Source of the DNA: Sphingobacterium sp.
Lineage (GTDB): Bacteria; Bacteroidota; Bacteroidia; Sphingobacteriales; Sphingobacteriaceae
Length of the DNA: 16,862 nt
Reading direction: 5' to 3'
Assembly (NCBI GenBank): GCA_030146225.1
Contig: JASLCA010000197.1
Span: 1-16,862, forward strand
The translations under genes and the position numbers were made by a program. Every line of letters starts with the position of its first letter. Position 1 is the stretch's first letter. Of the stretch, positions 7,206-13,996 are shown piece by piece. The notes below the pieces were generated by a model, which did not search any database, was not told the origin of the DNA, and saw only the letters and a list, made by a program, of their open reading frames with translations.

Positions 7206-8285
7206 ATGGGAAACATTAAATATCTCGTGCTGAGTCTGCTTTTTTCGGCAGGATTAGGGATTCAAGCTCAGCCAAAGCAAAAGCCCTTAATAATAGCCGA
7301 GCAAGGTAGCTTCGCAATCGGGGGGATTGTCTTGCAAGACACAGGAAGATTCAATTTACAAGAAGCACTAAAGCCAGCAGGGCAGACCTTGCATGCTGAT
7401 CATGCCTATACTTTTTACCAAATCCCTGTGGACGCTAAGAAATATCCGCTTGTATTTCTACATGGAGCGGGACAGTCTAAGAAAACTTGGGAGACCACGC
7501 CTGATGGGCGAGCGGGTTTTCAAAATATCTTCTTAGGAAAAGGCTATGGAGTTTACCTGTTAGATCAGCCGCGCCGTGGGGCGGCCGGACGAAGCAGCCT
7601 TGCTACTGCTATAACTCCATTGGCTGATGAACAATTTTGGTTTACTCAATTTAGACTAGGCAATTACCCCAATTTCTTTGACAATGTGCAGTTTTCAAAA
7701 GATAAGTTGGCTTTGGAACAATTTTATAGACAGATGACCCCCAATACAGGACCTTTTGATGCCACTGTTATTAGCTCCGCTGTCTCCGCGTTGTTTGATA
7801 AGATTGGTCATGGCATCCTCCTCACACATTCGCAAGCAGGAGGCCCCGGCTGGATGACTGCTATTCAAAACCCACATGTCAAAGCTGTAGTTGCTTACGA
7901 GCCCTATAGCAGCTTTTTATTTCCAGAAGGTGAGTTGCCTGCGCCAATTGCATCTACAGGCATGTTTGGAGCTCTTAACGGACAAGAAATCCCTTTAAAA
8001 GACTTTTTGAAACTAACTCAAATTCCAATTGTTATTTACTATGGCGATAATATCGCCAAGGAATCCAGCCCAGTATGGAATATGGATCACTGGCGATCTG
8101 GACTAGAAATGGCTCGACTTTGGGCGGCCACGGTCAATAAACATGGGGGAGATGTGCAGGTCATACACCTGCCAGAGGTAGGAATCTATGGCAATACACA
8201 CTTTCCATTTTCAGACCTTAACAATTTACAGGTTGCAGAGGCCTTAGAAAAATGGCTTACAGCGAAGAAATTGAATATTAAGTAA
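7206..8285 (+). CDS. Secreted alpha/beta hydrolase (esterase-like)
   Basis: The 359-residue protein has a Sec signal peptide (MGNIKYLVLSLLFSAGLGIQAQ, cut near residues 21-22), so it acts in the periplasm or outside. The oxyanion loop is LVFLHGAGQ (83-90). The nucleophile elbow is LLTHSQAGG with Ser209 in a His-Ser-Gln-Ala-Gly setting. Glu232 in AYEP is a likely acid, and His332 in YGNTHFPFSD is the likely catalytic His. The length is typical for this class, and the natural substrate is unknown. It stands alone, 217 bp after the membrane-protein gene and 154 bp before the sensor kinase. It has its own candidate LytTR site, so it may belong to the same regulon as the 10383-13136 operon. Confidence 0.88.
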   Translation: MGNIKYLVLSLLFSAGLGIQAQPKQKPLIIAEQGSFAIGGIVLQDTGRFNLQEALKPAGQTLHADHAYTFYQIPVDAKKYPLVFLHGAGQSKKTWETTPDGRAGFQNIFLGKGYGVYLLDQPRRGAAGRSSLATAITPLADEQFWFTQFRLGNYPNFFDNVQFSKDKLALEQFYRQMTPNTGPFDATVISSAVSALFDKIGHGILLTHSQAGGPGWMTAIQNPHVKAVVAYEPYSSFLFPEGELPAPIASTGMFGALNGQEIPLKDFLKLTQIPIVIYYGDNIAKESSPVWNMDHWRSGLEMARLWAATVNKHGGDVQVIHLPEVGIYGNTHFPFSDLNNLQVAEALEKWLTAKKLNIK

Positions 8286-8343
8286 TTTAAGAATTAAAAA
8301 ATTTAGTGTATTTTGCTGTATAAGATTGTCTTCGATCTCAAAC

Positions 8344-8409
8344 GGATGTGCTTAGGAAGCAGAATATCCGACTTAAACAGGTTTGCTGCTTATTAGTAGG
8401 CATACATCC
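8344..8409. repeat. Interrupted inverted repeat in the leader of the sensor-kinase gene
   Basis: GGATGT (8344-8349) pairs with ACATCC (8404-8409), and AAGCAG (8357-8362) pairs with CTGCTT (8386-8391), giving a two-part stem. The GGAT at 8344 can instead pair with ATCC at 8366-8369, so two exclusive folds are possible. It sits 30 bases before the kinase start. The rest of the 154-bp gap shows nothing clear. Confidence 0.35.
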
Positions 8410-8439
8410 TAGCATCCTCATAATAGCGTAACAGATACT

Positions 8440-9453
8440 ATGTTAAAAAAATATAATAACCCGCCGTTGCTGCTCATATGCTTAGTTTTGGTCTTGGTGG
8501 TTATCTATCCAGATATTACTTGGCTGCCCTATGACATGGGAAAGTTAGCTGCTGCGGATAAGCCAAGCTTTATAGCCTTCTTTAGCTTTCGCTATCTATA
8601 CTTTGTAGCCTTGTTGTTTTTACTGCTGAAGGTTAACTTTCAACAGCTAAGGAATGCCTTATTCAAAAGACGCTTTGTGTACTCCTTCGTAATAAGCATG
8701 TTGGCTTGGGTTGCTTATGGGATAGTGCTGTTTTTGCTCTATGCCAAAGTAAAACATTTCGGAAGTCTGGTGCTTTTTCAATTCTTCTTTATGGCGCTTA
8801 TCGCCACCTTTATGGGGCATATGTCCGCGATGTATAAGGAGCAGCGTAAGCGAGAGGTAGAGATTGCAGCCCTTAAAGTAGAAAACCTGAAGAGTCGTTA
8901 TGATGCTCTGACTAATCAAATTAACCCGCATTTTTTCTTTAATTCCCTCAATGGCTTGACTTCCTTAATTCGCAAGCAAAACAATGAGGCTACACTGACC
9001 TATGTGAATAAGCTATCAGATGTATTTCGATATATTCTGCAAAGCGATAAGAAAGGCTTGGTCAGTTTAGGCGAGGAGCTGGCCTTTGTAGATGCCTTTC
9101 GATACATGATGGAAGTTCGCTTTGCCAATAAGCTAGCCTACCGCATAGATGTGCCCGAAACCGCCCTATCTTACCAGCTGCCCGTACTTGCGATACTCCC
9201 TTTATTGGACAATATTGTGGTGCACAATCGGATCGATAGCGAGCATAAGATGTTGTTGGAGATCTCCTTTAATGAAGCCGAAGAGTTAGTCATCTCAAAC
9301 CCTATTTACCCTAAACTAAGTCCCGCGGAGACCAATGGGACAGGGCTGCAAAACTTGGAGAGCCGCTTTCAATTATTGATGGATAAACAGCTTCGTGTAG
9401 TACAGGACACGGAGCGATTTACGGTTTACTTACCCTTAAAAAAATCCCTATGA
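8440..9453 (+). CDS. LytS-type sensor histidine kinase
   Basis: This is a membrane sensor kinase of the His_kinase (PF06580) type. Four hydrophobic helices (about 10-26, 45-63, 79-101, 108-127) form the sensor, with only a short loop between the first two, so the signal is probably sensed in or at the membrane. A coiled linker (about 130-158) leads to NQINPHFFFNSLN with the phospho-acceptor His164. The ATPase part is compact: N-box LLDNIVVHN (256-263), with Asp where many kinases have Glu, and G-box NGTGLQNL (299-306). Its stop overlaps the ATG of the LytTR regulator by four bases, so the two are translationally coupled. No TTTCGT pair is seen upstream of it. Confidence 0.95.
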   Translation: MLKKYNNPPLLLICLVLVLVVIYPDITWLPYDMGKLAAADKPSFIAFFSFRYLYFVALLFLLLKVNFQQLRNALFKRRFVYSFVISMLAWVAYGIVLFLLYAKVKHFGSLVLFQFFFMALIATFMGHMSAMYKEQRKREVEIAALKVENLKSRYDALTNQINPHFFFNSLNGLTSLIRKQNNEATLTYVNKLSDVFRYILQSDKKGLVSLGEELAFVDAFRYMMEVRFANKLAYRIDVPETALSYQLPVLAILPLLDNIVVHNRIDSEHKMLLEISFNEAEELVISNPIYPKLSPAETNGTGLQNLESRFQLLMDKQLRVVQDTERFTVYLPLKKSL

Positions 9454-10211
9454 AAGTCCTGATTGTAGAAGATGAAACAGCTGCCTATGAGAGCTTAGTG
9501 CAGCTTTTAGCAGCAGTTGGCCCACAGCTAGATGTGTTGGGGAATACCGAGAGTGTCAGCCAAACCATACACTGGTTAAATAACCATCCCCAACCGGACC
9601 TAATCTTTATGGATATTCACCTGTCCGATGGTTCCGCCTTCTTGATTTTTGATCATATGGAAGTGCAGGTGCCCATAATCTTTACCACAGCCTATGATGA
9701 ATATGCGCTTGAAGCCTTTAAAGTAAACAGCATAGATTACTTGTTAAAGCCTATTAAAGAGGTGGATTTAAAAAGGGCACTAGACAAGTTTACGCTACGT
9801 TCACAAGCCGATCTTACAGCCTATATAGCTCAACTCAGCCAACTCAGTCAAATTTCAGCACGTACCCGCTATCCGGACCGGTTATTGATCCCTGTTAAAG
9901 ATCAATTAATGCCCATAGCCTTGGAGGATGTGTCTTACTTTTATACCAGCGATAAAAACACCAGCATTGGCTTAAGGGATGGACGTAGCCTAGCTTACTC
10001 ACGCTCCTTAGAACAAATTTATAATAGCCTTAATCCCCAGGACTTTTATCGCGCAAACAAGCAGTTTATAATTGCGCGTAATGCGGTGGAAAACATTACC
10101 ATCTGGTTTGATAGCCGTCTGCTTATTAAGTTGAATAGCGAACTGCCTGAGCGTATCTATATTAGCAAAAACAAAGCAGCCGACTTTAAAGAATGGTTTA
10201 CCAAAATCTAA
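9450..10211 (+). CDS. LytTR-family response regulator
   Basis: The receiver domain (about 1-118) has the acidic pair Glu7/Asp8, the phospho-acceptor Asp55 in FMDIHLSDG, the switch Thr79/Thr80 and Lys100 in YLLKPI. After a linker, residues from about 145 to the end are a LytTR DNA-binding domain: LIPVKDQLMPIALEDVSYFYTSDK, LRDGRSLAYSRSLEQI, and FYRANKQFIIARNAVENI. LytTR proteins bind pairs of direct repeats about 21 bp apart, and such pairs occur upstream of the hydrolase (7044) and of the following operon (10234). The ATGA overlap with the kinase makes this a cognate pair. No terminator follows, so some read-through into the next operon is possible. Confidence 0.95.
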   Translation: MKVLIVEDETAAYESLVQLLAAVGPQLDVLGNTESVSQTIHWLNNHPQPDLIFMDIHLSDGSAFLIFDHMEVQVPIIFTTAYDEYALEAFKVNSIDYLLKPIKEVDLKRALDKFTLRSQADLTAYIAQLSQLSQISARTRYPDRLLIPVKDQLMPIALEDVSYFYTSDKNTSIGLRDGRSLAYSRSLEQIYNSLNPQDFYRANKQFIIARNAVENITIWFDSRLLIKLNSELPERIYISKNKAADFKEWFTKI

Positions 10212-10233
10212 ATACAAAACTACCTCCCAAGGA

Positions 10234-10263
10234 TTTCGTCTTTAGCGCTGATATTTTCGTTTT
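10234..10263 (+). promoter_or_regulatory. Candidate LytTR operator upstream of the four-gene exported operon
   Basis: TTTCGTCTT (10234-10242) and TTTCGTTTT (10255-10263) agree at eight of nine positions and are exactly 21 bp apart. The pair lies 120-149 bp before the operon's first ATG, close to the 133-162 bp of the matching pair before the hydrolase at 7206. A further shared element, GAAGCGCTATAACGCTTG, follows at 10271-10288. Confidence 0.42.
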
Positions 10264-10382
10264 GACTCCAGAAGCGCTATAACGCTTGAATATTTTCTTG
10301 ATTTTTGTTTTATAAGCTTTTGAAAACGAGCGGCAAATTCTTTATAAAGTTAAACATCAAGTCTTATTTAATCGTCAACCCT

Positions 10383-10826
10383 ATGCGTATTATTTCAATC
10401 TTATTTTTATGCCTAACAAGTGCATTCACAGGCTTTTCACAAGAGCAAAGTGTTGCAGCAGAAATTACCCAACTTTCTAAAGCGAAGTGGCAATGGATGG
10501 CAGATAAAGATCTTCCTGCTTTGGACAGTCTCTTTCATGAGAAGTCCATGTTTGTACATATGGGAGGATCCTGGGGCAAACAAGAGGAGTTAAATGTTAT
10601 TGAAAGTGGGCGTATCTGGTATAAATGGGCAGATGTGCATGAGGTAACCATGCAGGTTATGGATAATACCGTCATTCTATTGAATCGCATTGATTTATTA
10701 GCTGTTGTAGGTGGAAATGAAGTGACCAACCCCTTTATCGTGACAGAAGTCTACTTGAAGATTGCTGGTAAGTGGAAATTAGGCTCCTTATCTTTTAGTA
10801 AAATATTAAGTACAAATCCTAAATAG
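10383..10826 (+). CDS. Exported SnoaL-like / DUF4440 protein
   Basis: I chose the ATG at 10383, which begins at once with a signal peptide (MRIISILFLCLTSAFTGFSQ). A longer frame from a TTG at 10305 adds 26 residues with no merit. The mature part of about 127 residues has the cone-shaped NTF2/SnoaL pattern: a long first helix (ITQLSKAKWQWMADKDLPALDSLFHEKSMFVHMGG), a second helix, then strands VTMQVMDNTVILLNRIDLLAVV, NPFIVTEVYLKIAGKWKLGSLSFSKI. DUF4440-type members may be small enzymes or ligand-binding proteins, and no catalytic residues can be named with certainty. It is the first gene of a four-gene operon and ends 18 bases before the CMD gene. Confidence 0.85.
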   Translation: MRIISILFLCLTSAFTGFSQEQSVAAEITQLSKAKWQWMADKDLPALDSLFHEKSMFVHMGGSWGKQEELNVIESGRIWYKWADVHEVTMQVMDNTVILLNRIDLLAVVGGNEVTNPFIVTEVYLKIAGKWKLGSLSFSKILSTNPK

Positions 10827-10844
10827 ACCTAAAAAGTGAAACCT

Positions 10845-11573
10845 ATGAGAAAATATAGCATTCCCCTTGGATTATTTATCCTAGTCTGTCTCAGCTCCGT
10901 ATTTGCGCATGCACAGGAGTCTAGCACGGCAGCTGTACTGACTGTTAGGCAGCAACAGCTTATCAGCGTTTCTGCCTTAGCCGCCAAAGGGGATCTGCCA
11001 AGTCTTTCTGGAGCTTTGCAAAGGAGCTTAGATGCGGGCTTAAGCATTAACGAACTAAAGGAAGCACTCGTGCATCTCTATGCCTATGCGGGATTCCCCA
11101 GAAGCATTCGCGGATTGCAGACCTTGATGAACGTAGTGGATAAGCGTAAAGCAGAAGGCAAGAAAGACCTACTCGGCAGGATGGCCTCTCCAATCCCAGA
11201 GGAGCCTAGCAAGTACAATCGCGGTAAAGCAGTGTTAGAAAGCCTAACAGGGCAGGCAGAAACAAGTCCTAAATCAGGATATGCAGCATTTGCACCTGAA
11301 ATAGAGTTGTTTCTCAAGGAGCATCTATTTGCGGACATCTTCGAACGGGATGTCTTAAGTTATGCAGATCGGGAGTTGCTAACCATCTCCATTTTAAGCA
11401 GTATAGGAGGGGTAGAGCCCATGCTGCGCTCGCATCTGCTAATCTGCTTACATATAGGGTTGCAGCCTGATCAGCTACAGGAATTTGTCTATCATATAGG
11501 CAGTACATTAGGAATGCAAGAAGCAAGTGCGGCGCAGGCTATTTTGGATGAGGTGTTAAACAGTAAAATATAA
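10845..11573 (+). CDS. Exported double-domain carboxymuconolactone decarboxylase family protein
   Basis: I chose the ATG at 10845; a GTG three codons upstream (10836) is the alternative. The 242-residue protein has a signal peptide ending AHA-Q (cut near residue 23). Two CMD repeats follow: about 32-102 with LKEALVHLYAYAGFPRS, and about 122-237 with LSYADRELLTISILSSIGG, MLRSHLLICLHIGL and LQEFVYHIGSTLGM. Domain 2 keeps both characteristic histidines (His197 and His217). In domain 1 only the second (His77) is kept, and the first is replaced by Ala57. There is no CxxC, so it is not an AhpD-type peroxidase. Family members decarboxylate or hydrolyse lactones, but the substrate here is unknown. 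The next gene starts four bases after its stop. Confidence 0.9.
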   Translation: MRKYSIPLGLFILVCLSSVFAHAQESSTAAVLTVRQQQLISVSALAAKGDLPSLSGALQRSLDAGLSINELKEALVHLYAYAGFPRSIRGLQTLMNVVDKRKAEGKKDLLGRMASPIPEEPSKYNRGKAVLESLTGQAETSPKSGYAAFAPEIELFLKEHLFADIFERDVLSYADRELLTISILSSIGGVEPMLRSHLLICLHIGLQPDQLQEFVYHIGSTLGMQEASAAQAILDEVLNSKI

Positions 11574-11577
11574 ATCA

Positions 11578-12645
11578 ATGATTAAGAAATCGATACATGT
11601 AATAAGTGGCGCAGTCATCTGCATGCTTGCAGCAGGGACCCTGAAGGCTCAGGATAATTCTCAAAATAGTATTTCAAATCCATATAGCTTGGTCTATGCA
11701 GGGGCAGTCACAAAAAATGAAGTTGGAGAAGTAAATATTCATCCTATAAGCTATAGCAGTCGCGGGCTCAAGATTTCTGCCAATCTGTATACCCCTGCTT
11801 ATTATGATCCAGCAAAGCAATACCCTGGAGTCGTAGTTGCCCATCCCAATGGCGGGGTAAAAGAGCAGGTGGCGGGGCTTTATGCCCAGCGACTAGCCGA
11901 GCGGGGCTATATCGTAATTGTGGCCGATGCTGCCTACCAAGGAGCGAGTGAAGGCTTACCACGAAACGTCGATAAGCCAGTAAATAGGATTGAAGATATT
12001 CATGCAATGGCTGATTACATCAGTCAATACGCGGGCGTAGACCTTTCTAAAATTGGCTTGTTGGGAATCTGTGGAGGAGGTGGGTACGCGCTTAAAGCGG
12101 CTCAGTCCGATAAGCGTTTTAAAGCGTTAGCTACGCTCAGCATGTTCAATTCGGGGGCGGTAAGAAGGAATGGCTTTATGAATTCTCAGATCGCAAGTAT
12201 CCAAGAGCGATTGGAGCAAGCAACAGCCGCTCGCGCCCAGGAGGCTGCTGGCGGGGATGTGACCTATGTAGGCAGTACAATCCCAACAGCTGCTGAGATT
12301 GCACAGCTCCCAACGGATCTTTATCGAGAAGGATTTGGCTATTATTATGGTACCCATGCGCATCCCAATTCTACCTTTAAGTATACCATGAGTAGCTTAT
12401 TGGATCTGATGACCTTTGATGCTAATAGCAATATGGACCTGATAACCCAGCCTTTACTTATGATAGCTGGAAGCAAGGCAGACAGCTTTTATATGACTGA
12501 GGAGGCTTTTAAAAACGCAAATAAGGCCTCGCGCAAGGAATTATTCTTGCTTCAAGGTGCTTCCCATATAGAGACTTATTGGAAACCAGCCTATGTAGAT
12601 CAGGCGGTAGCTAAGTTGCATGAGTTTTACTTAGAAAATCTATAA
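11578..12645 (+). CDS. Exported dienelactone-hydrolase-like alpha/beta hydrolase
   Basis: The 355-residue protein has a signal peptide (MIKKSIHVISGAVICMLAAGTLKAQ). The hydrolase core has PGVVVAHPNGG (83-93) as the oxyanion region and the nucleophile elbow GICGGGG with Cys165. Asp302 in IAGSKADS and His330 in LQGASHIETYW complete the likely triad. A Cys in place of Ser is characteristic of dienelactone hydrolases and of related YcjY-like hydrolases, which it resembles in length and layout. The insert at about 192-270 probably forms a lid. The substrate is not known, but placement between a CMD protein and a cupin suggests a small lactone or ester. The cupin gene starts two bases after its stop. 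Confidence 0.9.
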   Translation: MIKKSIHVISGAVICMLAAGTLKAQDNSQNSISNPYSLVYAGAVTKNEVGEVNIHPISYSSRGLKISANLYTPAYYDPAKQYPGVVVAHPNGGVKEQVAGLYAQRLAERGYIVIVADAAYQGASEGLPRNVDKPVNRIEDIHAMADYISQYAGVDLSKIGLLGICGGGGYALKAAQSDKRFKALATLSMFNSGAVRRNGFMNSQIASIQERLEQATAARAQEAAGGDVTYVGSTIPTAAEIAQLPTDLYREGFGYYYGTHAHPNSTFKYTMSSLLDLMTFDANSNMDLITQPLLMIAGSKADSFYMTEEAFKNANKASRKELFLLQGASHIETYWKPAYVDQAVAKLHEFYLENL

Positions 12646-12647
12646 TC

Positions 12648-13136
12648 ATGATAAAATATATAAACTATAGTCTGCTTGGATGTGTATTGTATTTCAGTGC
12701 ATGCACGCAAGAGGCCCAAGTAGCAAGTGAGGCTGTTCATAAGGGCTTGATCTTCCCAAAAGGAGAAGTGATTCGCAATACAAATTTTACAGGTACAGCC
12801 TACTTGCAAGGATTAATGGAGGCCGATAGCCTGAATCCCATATCGATTGGGAATGTGACCTTCGAGCCAGGTGCTAGAAGCAAATGGCATCAACATCCTG
12901 CTGGACAAATCCTATTGGTCACAGAAGGAGTAGGTTATTACCAAGAAAAAGGACAAGCTAAGCAGGTTTTGCGGAAGGGTGATGTGATTAAATGTCCCCA
13001 TAACATACCCCATTGGCATGGTGCAAGCGCTGATACGGCCTTTGTACAAGTCGCGATAACCAGTAGAGAGCATGGTCCAACTATATGGCTAGATGAGGTT
13101 ACGGAGGAGCAATATCACAGTAAACCACAGGATTAG
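12648..13136 (+). CDS. Lipoprotein cupin with a hydroxynitrile-lyase-like metal site
   Basis: The 162-residue protein has a short lipoprotein signal (lipobox FSAC, Cys19 lipidated), so it is tethered to a membrane, unlike most small cupins. The cupin barrel has motif 1 EPGARSKWHQHPAGQILLVTEG, with likely metal ligands His81, His83 and Gln87. Motif 2 is KGDVIKCPHNIPHWHGA, with His122 and His124 as the candidates for the fourth ligand. The pattern His-x-His-x3-Gln plus a later His is that of the manganese cupin hydroxynitrile lyases and their many uncharacterised relatives that occur next to CMD proteins. A true lyase activity is not shown. It is the last gene of the operon and is followed by a strong terminator. 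Confidence 0.9.
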   Translation: MIKYINYSLLGCVLYFSACTQEAQVASEAVHKGLIFPKGEVIRNTNFTGTAYLQGLMEADSLNPISIGNVTFEPGARSKWHQHPAGQILLVTEGVGYYQEKGQAKQVLRKGDVIKCPHNIPHWHGASADTAFVQVAITSREHGPTIWLDEVTEEQYHSKPQD

Positions 13137-13160
13137 ACATTACAATACTTGCTGGGGAGG

Positions 13161-13205
13161 ACGCCTAAAATATCTTGAAATCAAGATATTTTAGGCGTTT
13201 TTTTT
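13161..13205 (+). terminator. Strong Rho-independent terminator after the cupin operon
   Basis: An 18-bp perfect stem (13161-13178 with 13181-13198) has a very tight centre and is followed by eight T. It closes the 10383-13136 operon 24 bases after the cupin stop. Confidence 0.95.
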
Positions 13206-13541
13206 ATCCAAAATTAATGAAAGGAATGAATGCCTATAATCCTGATGCTTGCAGTTGTTTGAGGATAATTTTAGTCTATTTTATAAGGTGTTTAAACATG
13301 TAACGTCTTGATAATGTTAAGTGTTAAGGCTTTATAATAATTTAATATAGGAGGGATACAAGGTATTTGTATTAATTGTACATTTGCCGAATAAATTTTA
13401 ATAATTAAGTCATTTTATTAACTTCTTTGAATATAAAATTAAGCTATTAACCAATATTTATTTTTCACTAAAAATTGCAATAGGCCTAAGCCTAAACCAA
13501 GTGTGTATTACCCTTATTTTAAATAAATCAAATAAACAGTC
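13206..13541. other. AT-rich intergenic region without a credible gene
   Basis: These 336 bases are very AT-rich. The longest plus-strand frame I noticed (ATG at 13217, 28 codons) shows no supporting features. TACATTTG at 13379-13386 matches TAnnTTTG and could be the promoter for the 13542 unit, with a leader near 150 bases. A small hairpin, TAGGC/GCCTA with a four-base loop, lies at 13481-13494. Otherwise I see nothing. Confidence 0.6.
13379..13386 (+). promoter_or_regulatory. Candidate -7 promoter element for the 13542-15416 unit
   Basis: TACATTTG matches TAnnTTTG. There is no convincing -33 TTG about 19 bases upstream, so the call is weak in such AT-rich sequence. Confidence 0.2.
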
Positions 13542-13991
13542 ATGATTAGAAAAATTAGTATCGTCGCAGTTTTCGGCTTTTTCGCTGTTAACTCATTGTC
13601 TGCAAAAGCAAAAATACCTTTGTGCTTCCCTTGCGAAACAATTCAAACCGTGCAGGAGTTACCTACAGACTCTGAAATTCAAAAATTAGCTGGAGAAAAA
13701 GTTAATCTTTCTTATTTGAACAATGAGTATGGTGCGATTTGGATTCCTGTATGGAATACGGATGGCCGTTATGTATTGAGTGACATCTCCAATAATACCT
13801 ATTATGAGATTGATAGTGAAGTTGCTGCTATCTTAAAGGATAAGCATGATTTTGATGTGGAAACAGCTGTTGCGCCATTAACTTTTTGGAAGAAAATTGG
13901 TGGAAAAATTGTTTTCTTATTAGTTGTGGTACTTGCAATTTGGGGTAGTATTCCTTCAAAAAAGAAAGAGGTAACTGCAAATAACATTTAA
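13542..13991 (+). CDS. Hypothetical protein with signal peptide, CxxC and C-terminal membrane anchor
   Basis: I do not recognise a family. The 149-residue protein starts with a signal peptide (about 1-21, ending NSLSAKA), followed by CFPC at 28-31. Next is a stretch of about 85 residues with SYLNNEYGAIWIPVWNTDGRYVLSDISNNTYYEID. A hydrophobic helix near 121-137 and a short basic tail (SKKKEV) follow. The expected topology is a periplasmic domain with a cytoplasmic C-terminus. The CxxC close to the mature N-terminus could be redox-active or bind a metal, which is a guess. It starts a three-gene unit; the next gene follows after five bases. Confidence 0.75.
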   Translation: MIRKISIVAVFGFFAVNSLSAKAKIPLCFPCETIQTVQELPTDSEIQKLAGEKVNLSYLNNEYGAIWIPVWNTDGRYVLSDISNNTYYEIDSEVAAILKDKHDFDVETAVAPLTFWKKIGGKIVFLLVVVLAIWGSIPSKKKEVTANNI

Positions 13992-13996
13992 TCGGT

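Noticed and set aside
10305..10382. Upstream TTG start giving 26 extra residues on the SnoaL-like protein
   Set aside because: The internal ATG at 10383 starts a clean signal peptide, and the extra residues run through the putative promoter region.
10845..11573. AhpD-like alkylhydroperoxidase activity for the CMD protein
   Set aside because: No CxxC motif is present in either repeat.
13217..13303. A 28-codon plus-strand frame in the AT-rich gap
   Set aside because: It has no ribosome binding site of note, an odd composition and no family resemblance. A frame this short is expected by chance.
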